Shown here one piece after another: positions 54,415 through 64,000 of a DNA stretch of 64,000 nucleotides; positions within the stretch are counted from its first letter, which is position 1, and each line of letters begins with the position of its first letter. The notes beneath the pieces are model-generated. The model saw nothing but the letters and a program-made list of their open reading frames with translations. It made no database searches and was not told the DNA's origin. The position numbers were made by a program, and so were the translations under genes. Source of the stretch: Acanthosepion esculentum (lineage: Eukaryota > Mollusca > Cephalopoda > Sepiida > Sepiidae); contig OZ038480.1 in the NCBI GenBank assembly GCA_964036315.1, positions 6,723,703 to 6,787,702 on the forward strand, given 5' to 3'.

Positions 54415-54840
54415 ATCAATTGTAGAGTGTTGGTATTTGACTTCATGCCACTGACAGAAGTTGATGTTGGTGGGCCACAATGAACAAAATAAAGACTTGA
54501 TTAGAAGATGAATGACCAATGTTTATTGACACGCGTACATACAAGATGCAGAAATATAGGGAATGGTCAACCTCAAGTCAGCCTGATGCTGAGTAAGGGC
54601 GACTGAATCTCCCCTTCTTGGGACAGATACCAAACATATCCAAACTCAATGGTTGGGAAGTGACAAGAGAACAAACATCTCCTTTCCAGAAGTGGAGGGT
54701 CATAAAATTCACACATGACCGGAAACCCTTTTTTGTTTTCTTTTGACATCATGAGAAAATCAAATTCTTTATTTTTTTATTATTGTATTTATTCGTTTAT
54801 TTTCATTCTTCCACAGCTTACAGTTGAAAGGTGTTTTATT
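54415..54840 (+). repeat. ~400-bp direct repeat, right copy
   Basis: Matches 52140-52560. Together with it this brackets the 37-bp array. The two could be LTRs of a coding-free element or a large duplication. No LTR-type TG...CA ends were found. Confidence 0.75.
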
Positions 54841-54854
54841 CTCCTAAAGTGGTT

Positions 54855-55015
54855 GCCACCCTAGTCTATAGGACCCAGTCTGAACTGCTATTTTACTCAC
54901 ATATGAAGGAGAAGAAATGGATTCATATGTTTCTCAAGGATATTAGCACATAAGTCTATTTGCCAGAGGTTGTGAGAAATATGCCACATTGGCACTACTT
55001 AAATAGACAGGTCCA
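54855..55015 (-). mobile_element. SINE fragment
   Basis: GGACCCAGTCTGAACTGCTA, TTTTACTCACATATGAAGGA and AAATGGATTCATATGTTTCT are minus-strand SINE words. Confidence 0.55.
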
Positions 55016-55049
55016 CTCAAAAAATAGGGGAAAATTATATCAGAAAGAA

Positions 55050-55195
55050 TTTTTGTAGATTAGCATTCATTGGACCTTCATTTGTAGATTAGCATTCATT
55101 AGACCTTCATTTGTAGATTAGCATTCATTAGACCTTCATTTGTAGATTAGCATTCATTAGACCTTCATTTGTAGATTAGCATTCATTAGACCTCC
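55050..55195 (+). repeat. 29-bp tandem repeat, 5 copies
   Basis: TTGTAGATTAGCATTCATTA with GACCTTCAT repeats five times with almost no variation. Confidence 0.95.
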
Positions 55196-55479
55196 CTCTG
55201 CACCCAACTTTTTCAGAGATACAATCCGCTTCTACTCACCTATTCACAAATATCTGTTTGATTTACTTGTCATTACATGACTAAAATTTAAACTCATGGC
55301 AAACTCTGACTTAAAGAAGGAATTATTCATGAACAACCAAATTAAGAAAAGACTTAAAAAAGAAGGGAAGATGAGATAAAGAAGAAAAAATTAAGACACT
55401 ATTACTATCAATAACTTTAATTATTTATTTAAAATAACTTTTTATTTCTCTTTTATTTATTTATTATTATTCATTCAAG

Positions 55480-55730
55480 ACTTAAGTACCACTCAAGGTA
55501 GAGGCTTGCTAAATGGGGATGTTGTAAGGGTATAGAGGGAGGGAACAAGGGTTGCATGTCATGAGGGTATGTAGGATAGATTACGGTTGACCCTCAAGTT
55601 GAAGAGGTTAGATTTATAGTGATCAGGGAAGCATCCTATCTGGAGTCCATTCCACATTTCTAAATTGCTTTGAAAGAAATGTTTTGCATTGTATTGTTAA
55701 CTGAGACTATAATGTTGTTGGTCCTGCAGT
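55480..55730 (-). pseudogene. possible LINE C-terminal remnant, second family
   Basis: The minus strand reads LEMWNGLQIGCFPDHYKSNL, FNLRVNRNLSYIPS, resembling the R.WN.LP......F...(V/L)N..L end of LINE reverse-transcriptase proteins. It is diverged from the main LINE family of the window. Short and isolated, so the call is tentative. Confidence 0.4.
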
Positions 55731-55739
55731 AAAATAAAT

Positions 55740-56465
55740 CTGTTGTTGACTTCAGAATTGTTACAAGTAAATGGTGATATTATGTTGCGATTGAAATAAT
55801 ATCATTGTTTGTTTTGCTACTAATGACAATCCTTTTAGCGTTCTAGTTTTCAACTTGTTCATAACTGTCACTTAATTGATCATAAAAATATCTATGGAAA
55901 GAGTTTTATTTATTAAGTAAGTGCAAAATTTCTTTGAGTCCTTTTTCTAAAAATTAGAGACTGAATTTTTTTTAAATATTCATGAATATAGGCTACCTAG
56001 GCTCACCACAGAATCCTTTTTCTTTAATATCATCAAATTGTGAATTAACATTATTTCTTGGGAAAGATAGTGTGCTCCTTAGTTTTGCATTCAGAGTTGT
56101 CCTTTTGAATTGGTTACCCGATTAAAAGATTGCAACAGCTATTAGGGAGGTGTGATTAAATATACATTAATGTTAAAAAAATAACAATTATTCAATATTA
56201 TTATTGTTTAGGTAATAAGCATAATAATGTAGCACAAATAGCTATATTGTGAAAAAGGAATTTTTGACAATATACGCAATTTTTATGTATTTACCATTAT
56301 CTTTTAAATTTTACCAAAATGACATTCTTGTGCATGTAGTTATAGATAATATCATACACTAATTACTAATTTTTTAATTAATAATTATTTGTGCTCAGTT
56401 GTTGACATTAATAGCTGTCTGCTGATGTGTTAAAATTTTAGAATAATGCAATAATAAAAATTTAA
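55740..56465. other. unassigned AT-rich stretch
   Basis: No recognised feature. Confidence 0.4.
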
Positions 56466-56469
56466 ATTT

Positions 56470-56868
56470 CATCTCTCTGTCTTTTTTACAAATATTTTCA
56501 TGGCAACTGCTCCGATGAGCTGCTTTTGCTGGTTCCCAGACTTCATGAATTTAAGCATTCTACTAGGCTGGCATCTCGCTCACACTCTTTCACTGTTGAA
56601 ATGTAGCCATCTCTTCTACTCCAATAGCTTCATGTCTCGCACCTCTCGCCTGTGGAACTCCCTCCCCTCTTCCTGTTTCCCTGATAGCTATAATCTCCAA
56701 CTATTCAAATGTAATGTCAATCGACATCTCCAGATGCCCTGATCTATCCCCTATCCTTCTCTTCATCCTTTCCTCTATCACTCCTATTTGCTCTCGCTCC
56801 AACTCTCTGTAACCCCTTGCGTGCTAGTGGCTTCCCACCTTGCTTGGGGTGAAATGCTTAAAAAAAAA
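56470..56868 (+). pseudogene. non-LTR retrotransposon 3' end, copy C
   Basis: Contains the YKYFHGNCSDELLL-equivalent DNA (ACAAATATTTTCATGGCAAC) and an 80-codon frame ending SRTSRLWNSLPSSCFPDSYN and QMP. The 3' end is GCTTGGGGTGAAATGCTT plus an A-run. Truncated at its 5' end and frameshifted once near 56.6 kb. Confidence 0.8.
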
Positions 56869-56879
56869 AGAAGATATTG

Positions 56880-57020
56880 TGATCCTCCATAAGTCTAAAG
56901 AGCCCAGTCTGCTCTGCAATTTTACCCATAGATGGGGTGCAGAGAAGTGATAGCATGAAGTGAATGCAACAACATTAAGTGGAATTTGAATTCATCTGTG
57001 CACCTCTGAGGTTAAATATG
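56880..57020 (-). mobile_element. SINE fragment
   Basis: GAGCCCAGTCTGCTCTGCAA, TTTTACCCATAGATGGGGTG and a TGGAATTTGAATTC B-box-like word, between two LINE 3' ends. Confidence 0.55.
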
Positions 57021-57114
57021 CAACAGAAAACCATTTCTTTCAAACTTGATGGACACTTTTGCACATGCCTAATATTTTTCTTTTTTGTAGCCAATCATTC
57101 ACTAGAGAGAATAT

Positions 57115-57645
57115 GAAGCAAAAATATCTGTCATCTCGTCTGCAGTCACTTTCTCACAGATGCGATGTTGCCTCGCTCTGCCTTTTTTACAAGTACTTTC
57201 ACGGTAATTGCTCCGTGGAGCTGCTTTCGCTTGTCCCTAGGCCTCGTGAATTTAAACGTCCCACGAGGCTGGCATCCCGCTCCCACCCCTACACCATGGA
57301 AACTGTTAGATGTAGACGTCTCTTCTACTCCAATAGCTTCATCTCTCGCACATCTTGCCTATGGAACTCCCTTCCCTATTACTGTTTCCCTGACAATCGA
57401 CAATCTCCAGTTGCCTTGATCTATCCACTTCCCTTCTCCACATCCTTTCATTTTTCATTCCTATCTGCTCTCACTCCAAATCTTCTGTAACCCCCTTGCC
57501 TTGATCGACCCACTGTCTTTCTCTTTCTCCACATCCTCTCCTTTGCCACTCCTATCTGCTCTTCCTCCAACCCTTCTTTAACCCCTTGCGTGATAGTGGC
57601 CTCCAGCCTTGCTTGGGGTGACATGCTTAAAAAAAAAAAAAAATG
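57115..57645 (+). pseudogene. non-LTR retrotransposon 3' end, copy D
   Basis: A 143-codon frame contains LQSLSHRCDVASLCLFYKYF, HGNCSVELLSLVPRPREFKR, LFYSNSFISRTSCLWNSLPY and then diverges into a frame-shifted tail. The 3' UTR segment CCCTTGCCTTGATC(G/T)A appears duplicated, and it ends GCTTGGGGTGACATGCTT plus A14. 5'-truncated. Confidence 0.82.
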
Positions 57646-57649
57646 TACA

Positions 57650-58240
57650 ATTTGCCTTCACCTTATCCAGAATTTACATTTAAACCTGAGTCTCTAAGAA
57701 CAAGAAAAGAATGTTTTCTCTTGTTTACTGCTTACCCCACTCATCATACAGATTATTCATTTTTGGGGTGAATTTAATCCTCACTAATCTTTTGCTAAAT
57801 TCAGTTAAGTTTTGTAAATACCAATGAACTTATTTTGTAACTATAGTATTTATGTATTTCTTACTAGTAGTAGTAATCAGTAGGGAAATCCTGGTAAAAC
57901 AAAGATATTGAATGCTGATTTGTAAAGTATTCAGACCCATTCCACTTGAAAAACTGGTGCAATACAGTCTTCTTACTCCATATCTGACTTTATCAGAATA
58001 AGTTCAGCCTGGTACTGTATTTGATAGCATATAAAACCTCATCCATTCACCCCCACCAAAATGGCTCAAAACTCTCCATTTCATAGGCACCCCTATTTTA
58101 TAGAGATTCATTTCATTTGTAGCATCTTATAAAGAGACAAGTGTCATTATAGGAAAAAAGACAAGTGTCAGATAAGAAAGAGGCAAGTGACATTATAGAA
58201 AACAATTCTTTGTATACTAAATTTTCATTATTCAAGACTA
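57650..58240. other. unassigned stretch
   Basis: GACAAGTGTCA(T/G) and GACAAGTG recur near 58140-58190. No gene is seen. Confidence 0.4.
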
Positions 58241-58244
58241 ACTA

Positions 58245-59508
58245 TTAGGTTGTTTGGAAAATAATCCCCAAATTTCGAATAAACCTTTTAATTGTGTTCT
58301 AATATATTATTATAATAGTTGCACAAAAATATATTACTCGTTCCTAATGATTGAAGTGTCCTCTTAATTTCATATCAGTCTCTTTTATAATTTAACCTAA
58401 AACATTATCTACCCATCTTCTCTTGAACATGAAAAAAGGAAAAATGTGTTTACTTTTATTGCATGAGTTCAAGTTTGGTCATAATGCTTCTCAAACTGCT
58501 GTCAACATTAACAGATCAGGGGTGAAGGACCCACTTGTGATTGGACAGTAGAGTGCTGGTTTCTGAAGCTCGACATTGGAGATAAGAGTCTTGAAGATAA
58601 AGATGTATCAACATCTAAAAATACAAATCAAACAAAACCCACATCAAAGTGTCAGAAATTATCTCAGATAATGGAAGTCAGCATTTCAACAATATCGGAA
58701 CATCACAAGAAAATTGGCAAGATGGAGAAACTTGATAAATGGTTTCCACATGAACTCACTCGGTGAAAATCAAAGAATTTGAAATTTTGAAATATATTCA
58801 ATGCTGCATCTGCGACATTTAAATGTTGCATTTATTGATTGAATAGTAACTTGTGATGAGAAAGGGTTTCTGTATAACAATTATAAATGGTTGGCTGAAT
58901 GGCTTGATCATGATGAAGCACCCAAATAATTTCCAAAACCAAAATTGCACAAACATAAGATTTTGGTGACTGTCTGGTGGTCTGACATTAGCATCATTCA
59001 TTATAGCTTTCTGGAATCTAACCAGAGCATCATTGCCAATGTTTACTGCCAGGAACTGGATGAATTACACATTCAGTTAAGCAAAATGGAATCAGCACTG
59101 GTTAATCAACAAGGTCCAATTCTGCTTCATGACAATACACATCTGCATGTTGCCAAGATGACACAGCAGAAGCTCACCGACTTGGGATGTGAGACTTTGC
59201 CACACCCATCATATTCCCTTAATCTCTTGCCCACTGACTGCCACTTTTTCAAGTATCTTGATCATTTTCAAGCCAAAAGACATTCTGTTGAAGGAAGATG
59301 CAGAAATTGCATTCAAAGTTTTCTTGGCATCTAAACCTTTTAGTTTTATCGTGAAGGTATAAAAACTTTGTAAAATCTTTGTAACTCATTGGCAAAAATG
59401 TATATTTTTCCGGGTTCCTATTTTGACTGATTTAAATGCTGTTTAAATACATTAATTCTGAAGTAAAAGTTTATTCTAAAATTCGACATTATTTTCCAAA
59501 CAACCTAA
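58245..59508 (+). mobile_element. mariner transposon with TIRs
   Basis: Left end TTAGGTTGTTTGGAAAATAA and right end (minus strand) TTAGGTTGTTTGGAAAATAA are the same over at least 20 bases. TA precedes the left end; the right flank is TG, a possible decay of TA. Length of about 1.26 kb is normal for mariner. Confidence 0.88.
58430..59332 (+). pseudogene. mariner transposase (SETMAR/Hsmar1-like), broken
   Basis: The frame begins MKKGKMCLLLLHEFKFGHNA (HTH) and has stops near 58548 and in the 58.6-58.8 kb region. The catalytic part reads IVTCDEKGFLYNNYKW, LAEWLDHDEAPK, PKPKLHKHKILVTVWW, GPILLHDNTHLHVA and SLNLLPTDCHFFKYLD. All three Asp of the DD34D triad (CDE, HDN, PTD) survive. WVNHxL-type linkers are lost upstream. 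Length of about 300 residues before decay is close to the roughly 345 typical of mariner. Confidence 0.85.
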
Positions 59509-60071
59509 TGACATTTAGTTATGGAACTTCTCTTCAGGCCAGACTTTCCATTTTGAACCCTAATTCATATCTGTAGACCTTAAGTTTGAAAACTTCAATT
59601 TTTGGGTATTCAAACTTTTTTTTCTGGGGCAAAACTGAGTGGAAAACTTTGATATGATTTTAAAAAAAAAATGTTTCACAGAAATTCAAATCCTCACAGT
59701 ATTTTTGGCAACAAAATATTAAACTTAATGAAATGTTGTTGTAACTGAGGATTTCATTTATAATTCATTGGATTTTGCTATTTTGGCATGAAATTTATTG
59801 TGCTGTGTATATTGAAAAGCAGAAAGAAAGAGATTTTTTTTCTTTCTTCCTGGTTTTTAAAAATTAACAATTAAGACAAGCACAAAAAAGGACTTGTAAT
59901 CATGATCACAAGTCTCATAACCCATTAGGGTTAGAGAGGCATATGTAATACAGATTTAAAAGCAGTGGCTATGCCTAGGGCATAAAATAACCTGACACAG
60001 CCCATCCCTCTTCAGGCTGATTTTGAATTCAGCAGTTTCTTTCTCCTACACTACTCATACTCTATCAAAAC
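59509..60071. other. unassigned AT-rich stretch
   Basis: No recognised gene. Confidence 0.4.
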
Positions 60072-60521
60072 CAGTGGTCTCAAACTTTTTTTTCCTCTTG
60101 GCTGCATTTTTGGAATGAAAATTTGCTCATGCCTCACCAAATTTTATGTGATAAAAAGGACATTTAAAAATAAAAGAAAGAGAAAATAAAAAGAGATAAT
60201 TGTAGATTCAAAGTCAGAACATTATCATTGATAACTCTCTCCTCCAATTTGTGGACCCTACTTACTTTATTTTTAATACTTGATACAATGCAAAAATATC
60301 ACAGTGGTATAATTCAGTTAATAATTATTTATAACCATTTATACTGGGACTCATGCATGCAATTACAAGTAATCCATAATAATATTTTGAATTTTGAAAT
60401 CATTTATTTCTGGCATGGGAATTTTTTTAAACTGTTTCTAAATCTTTGATTGTCTTTCAATCATTCTGCCTCACCTGCTATCCTCTTCCACTGCACCTAA
60501 TGATCCATTTGGGAACCACTG
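60072..60521. mobile_element. hAT-type MITE
   Basis: The left end CAGTGGTCTCAAACTTTTTT and right end (minus strand) CAGTGGTTCCCAAATGGATC are hAT-style TIRs. The interior is AT-rich and non-coding. An 8-bp target duplication is not clear (ATCAAAAC against ACCTAGAC). Confidence 0.6.
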
Positions 60522-60524
60522 ACC

Positions 60525-60680
60525 TAGACTCTGATCTGCTATTTAACTCATAAATGGAGGAACATAGCTTCTTGCCTTTTCCAAGGGCATTAGTTCAAAG
60601 TGAATCAAATAGACTTGGCTAGAATTTGAAAACTGCATGGCAATTCCACTTCCCATGTTTTGAGAGTCTACAGTGTCTTG
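60525..60680 (-). mobile_element. SINE fragment
   Basis: TGATCTGCTATTTAACTCAT, CTTTTCCAAGGGCATTAGTT and AGAATTTGAAAACTGC are minus-strand SINE words adjoining the MITE. Confidence 0.55.
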
Positions 60681-60789
60681 ATAAACACTGACCTATCAGA
60701 TAAGCCTAAACTTTATATATAGGGCCTTTTATTCAGTCATTTTTTGTGTCTCCAGAAAAGAAAATGTGTGAATACAAAAAATTGAATAT

Positions 60790-60995
60790 TTAACCGTTTG
60801 AGCCCTGCATTCCTGAACAATTTGAACCCTTCTGCATGAGCTCCTGAGTCAGAATTCACAAATAATTGGTATGTAATGTTTCACGGTAGATATAAAAATA
60901 GTAACAAGTGTTTACCCACCATTCAACCGGTAGATGGGCATTACATCCTTTTTCTCTACGAACAGTAAACTAGTGGTCAGTGCTTAAAGGGTTAA
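60790..60995. mobile_element. piggyBac-type MITE
   Basis: TTAA flanks both ends. The inner termini are CCGTTTGAGCCCTGC (left) and, on the minus strand, CCCTTTAAGCACTGACC (right), typical of piggyBac superfamily ends. 206 bp, non-coding. Confidence 0.65.
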
Positions 60996-61157
60996 AAATC
61001 AAAGTACATACCATTTGAAATAAGTGTACATCAGGGTTGGAGACAAAATATAAGTCTGCCTTGAAAGGAGATACATTAATAAAGGCTAATTATTCCTAAA
61101 CAAAACAAATGAAATTTACAAAGAGAATTCTTTTCTCTAATGGCACTTGTCACTTTA

Positions 61158-62461
61158 TATGGGATATACGATGCTACAAATGGGATGTGCAATTATGGGA
61201 TATACGATGCTACAAATGGGATGTTCAATTATGGGATATACGATGCTACAAATGGGATGTTCAATTATGGGATATACGATGCTACAAATGGGATGTTCAA
61301 TTATGGGATATACGATGCTACAAATGGGATGTGCAATTATGGGATATACGATGCTACAAATGGGATGTTCAATTATGGGATATACGATGCTACAAATGGG
61401 ATGTTCAATTATGGGATATACGATGCTACAAATGGGATGTTCAATTATGGGATATACGATGCTACAAATGGGATGTGCAATTATGGGATATACGATGCTA
61501 CAAATGGGATGTGCAATTATGGGATATACGATGCTACAAATGGGATGTTCAATTATGGGATATACGATGCTACAAATGGGATGTGCAATTATGGGATATA
61601 CGATGCTACAAATGGGATGTGCAATTATGGGATATACGATGCTACAAATGGGATGTTCAATTATGGGATATACGATGCTACAAATGGGATGTTCAATTAT
61701 GGGATATACGATGCTACAAATGGGATGTGCAATTATGGGATATACGATGCTACAAATGGGATGTGCAATTATGGGATATACGATGCTACAAATGGGATGT
61801 TCAATTATGGGATATACGATGCTACAAATGGGATGTGCAATTATGGGATATACGATGCTACAAATGGGATGTGCAATTATGGGATATACGATGCTACAAA
61901 TGGGATGTTCAATTATGGGATATACGATGCTACAAATGGGATGTTCAATTATGGGATATACGATGCTACAAATGGGATGTTCAATTATGGGATATACGAT
62001 GCTACAAATGGGATGTGCAATTATGGGGTATACGATGCTACAAATGGGATGTGCAATTATGGGGTATACGATGCTACAAATGGGATGTGCAATTATGGGG
62101 TATACGATGCTACAAATGGGATGTGCAATTATGGGATATACGATGCTACAAATGGGATGTGCAATTATGGGATATACGATGCTACAAATGGGATGTGCAA
62201 TTATGGGATATACGATGCTACAAATGGGATGTTCAATTATGGGATATACGATGCTACAAATGGGATGTTCAATTATGGGATATACGATGCTACAAATGGG
62301 ATGTGCAATTATGGGATATACGATGCTACAAATGGGATGTGCAATTATGGGATATACGATGCTACAAATGGGATGTGCAATTATGGGATATACGATGCTA
62401 CAAATGGGATGTTCAATTATGGGATATACGATGCTACAAATGGGATGTGCAATTATGGGAT
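61158..62461 (+). repeat. 36-bp tandem array, 36 copies, open in all three plus frames
   Basis: The unit GGGATATACGATGCTACAAA+TGGGATGTGCAATTAT is repeated 36 times with only two variable sites: TGTGC or TGTTC (20 and 16 units), and GGGATA or GGGGTA (three adjacent units). Because the unit is a multiple of three and lacks stops in three frames, all three plus-strand frames stay open for about 440 codons, giving 12-residue repeats (YKWDVQLWDIRC, GIYDATNGMCNY or MGYTMLQMGCAI). Openness alone is no evidence for coding. No promoter, splice site or conserved flanking domain was seen. Confidence 0.97.
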
Positions 62462-62589
62462 AAATGTCTATGAAATTTACATTTATTGTAACAAAAAGTA
62501 AATTTATATTTTAGGACATTATATCACATTGGTATGAATTTGCTAACTAATTAATATTTGAATATAATTCAGTAACAGTCACTCTTCTA

Positions 62590-63615
62590 GGTCCTTTCAC
62601 ATTAATGCGGAAATGCCCCTCTCAAGGCCTCTATCCTTGGTCCTACATTGTTCCTTATTTTCAGTAACAACCTTCTCAATGTTATTAGTTCCCAACTCGG
62701 TACTTATGCTGATAACACATTTACACCTGTCTTACTAGTAAGTTCAACAGGTTTGACTAAGTAAAACTAGCAACTGCTCTCAAAAATGACCTCCAATCTG
62801 GTGTTAACCGGGGCAAGAAATGGCTAGTAAATTTTAACAACCTCCAAAGTAAAGCTCTCACTTTTAATTATCATAGAGAAGCCTTTTGCCTTCTGTCAGC
62901 ATGGCTGATGCTGACATCCAGAAAAACAACTCTCTGCGCCTTCTTTGTCTCATATCTCATCAAGTGGAATGATTATATTGAATCAATTCTTAGGTCTGCT
63001 GCTTGGAAAGTTGTTTCACTGAGTCATGCCAGATCATTTTTCTCATCAGAATCCATCTTGCACATTTATAAATCTACCATTTGTCCATGCATTGAATATT
63101 GCTGCCTTATCTGGTCTGGTACTCCTGTTGTATACCTCAAGACCCTTGGCAAAATCAAGAATCTGTAATATTATAGGTCCTGACCTGGCATCTTGAGTTC
63201 ACTTTCTCATCACCATGTTGTGGCTTCCCTTTGCCTTTTCTATAAATATTTTCATGATAATTGAATTAATGGATTTTCCTCTCTGGTACCTTGACCACAC
63301 GAATTTAAGCATGTTTTTAGATTGGCAACAAAGTCTCATCATAATTAAATAGCTAGATGTAACTGAAAGTTTTATTCTAATAGTTTATTTCCTCACACTT
63401 CTCACATGTGGAACTCTCCTTCAGTTTCTTGCTTCCTTGCAATCTACAAACTTAAAAAATTTGAATACATCAATCATAATCTTCTGTTTTCTTGAAAAAC
63501 CTGCTCTTTTATTATCCTTTTTTCTCACTAAAGATTTCTCATTTTCTCTCACTCTCAGTAACCCCCTGCCTTTTAGTGGCTTGCTTGGGGCAAAATGATT
63601 TTTTAAAAAAACCCA
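62590..63615 (+). pseudogene. non-LTR retrotransposon reverse transcriptase end, copy E
   Basis: Broken segments correspond to APLSRPLSLVLHCSLF (PQGSILGP.LF), YADNTFTPVL (normally YADD), LQSGVNRGKKWLVNFN, KWNDYIESILRSAAWKV, SESILHIYKSTICPCIEYCC (in an 86-codon open frame) and later YKYFHDN and SPHLSHVELSFS-like parts. The 3' end is GCTTGGGGCAAAATGATT plus A-run. Multiple frameshifts; older than copies B-D. Confidence 0.8.
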
Positions 63616-64000
63616 CTTCAGTCTTGACCTTTTTCAAGTTAAAGTGCCATTTTATCTATCCTCCTTATCATTACTTCCTAAAACCTCCTTTTTCATTCAT
63701 ATCACACCTTATTCATAATTACCATATTCATAGCAATCCTCTACCTCAAGTGGCTCTCGAGCCACATACTGTGTGAAATTCAGTATTAAAACAACCTATG
63801 ATCACAATGCCCAACAACTTAACATCAAATTCTCTCTCAACTGCTAATTTCAGATTTGATAAGACTTTTATTACTGGAGAAATTAGTTTCCTGTAAACTG
63901 AAAATCAGAGTTGGAATTTTTGGTTTCTCTTTTTTTTTTTTTTTGGTTTAGCAATAAGCTGATTTGAATTTAACCCAAAGTTTGCAGAAATGTACACACA
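63616..64000. other. unassigned end of window
   Basis: T-rich tracts and a poly-T run near 63930. No gene recognised. Confidence 0.4.

Noticed and set aside
61109..62501. Three overlapping 440-450-codon plus-strand frames as a repetitive protein (for example a reflectin-like protein)
   Set aside because: The openness follows from a 36-bp stop-free unit. The 12-residue repeats do not fit the reflectin methionine/aspartate motif, and no promoter, splice site or non-repeat domain is attached.

Overview
The window looks like transposon-rich intergenic DNA from a large animal genome. It is AT-rich, full of long (TA)n, (CA)n and (CT)n microsatellites, and packed with SINEs, non-LTR and LTR retrotransposons, Tc1/mariner, hAT and piggyBac-type elements, Penelope-like (PLE) sequence, foldbacks and satellites. 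I saw no convincing host exon on either strand. The combination of SINEs, TA-flanked foldbacks and satellites fits a lophotrochozoan, and a cephalopod such as an octopus is my best guess. That is an impression, not something one diagnostic gene proves.

Layout. 1-4.3 kb: TA-flanked foldbacks, several with hammerhead-ribozyme-like cores, and a decayed DDE transposase with an internal 141-bp triplication. 4.3-6.7 kb: a GC-richer block of rearranged inverted and tandem repeats. 6.9-11.2 kb: TIR elements and a tandem pair of tRNA-derived SINEs. 11.6-14.5 kb: a PLE 3' end (GIY-YIG endonuclease), a hammerhead-like motif, an 83-bp-arm palindrome and more foldbacks. 15.4-19.4 kb: LTR-retrotransposon-like remnants. 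20-28 kb: a LINE remnant, GC-rich 225-bp repeats, a polypyrimidine tract, SINEs and a mariner remnant. 31.3-32.1 kb: two tRNA-Ser-like sequences in a palindromic setting. 33.0-34.3 kb: a Tc1 element broken by one stop codon. 34.5-38.3 kb: a Ty3/gypsy element with short LTRs. 39.4-40.1 kb: a hAT remnant. 40.5-42.5 kb: a mariner split by a Tc1-type element with IR/DR ends. 42.6-47.4 kb: two LINE copies. 48.0-52.1 kb: 107-bp and 157-bp tandem arrays. 52.1-55.2 kb: a direct-repeat pair around a 37-bp array, then a 29-bp array. 56.5-57.6 kb: two LINE 3' ends. 58.2-59.5 kb: a mariner with TIRs. 60.0-61.0 kb: hAT-type and piggyBac-type MITEs. 61.16-62.46 kb: a 36-copy array of a 36-bp unit. 62.6-63.6 kb: another LINE.

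No gene set works together as a pathway. The biological content is a layered record of transposition and tandem amplification. The most interesting theme is a recurring hammerhead-like signature (CTGATGA-type box, short stem-loop, GAAA, often then GTC). It appears in unrelated-looking foldback and tandem units, mostly beside (TA)n tracts, and once about 150 bp downstream of a PLE endonuclease domain, where such ribozymes are known in PLEs. All calls come from reading the sequence by eye; no database search or folding program was run.
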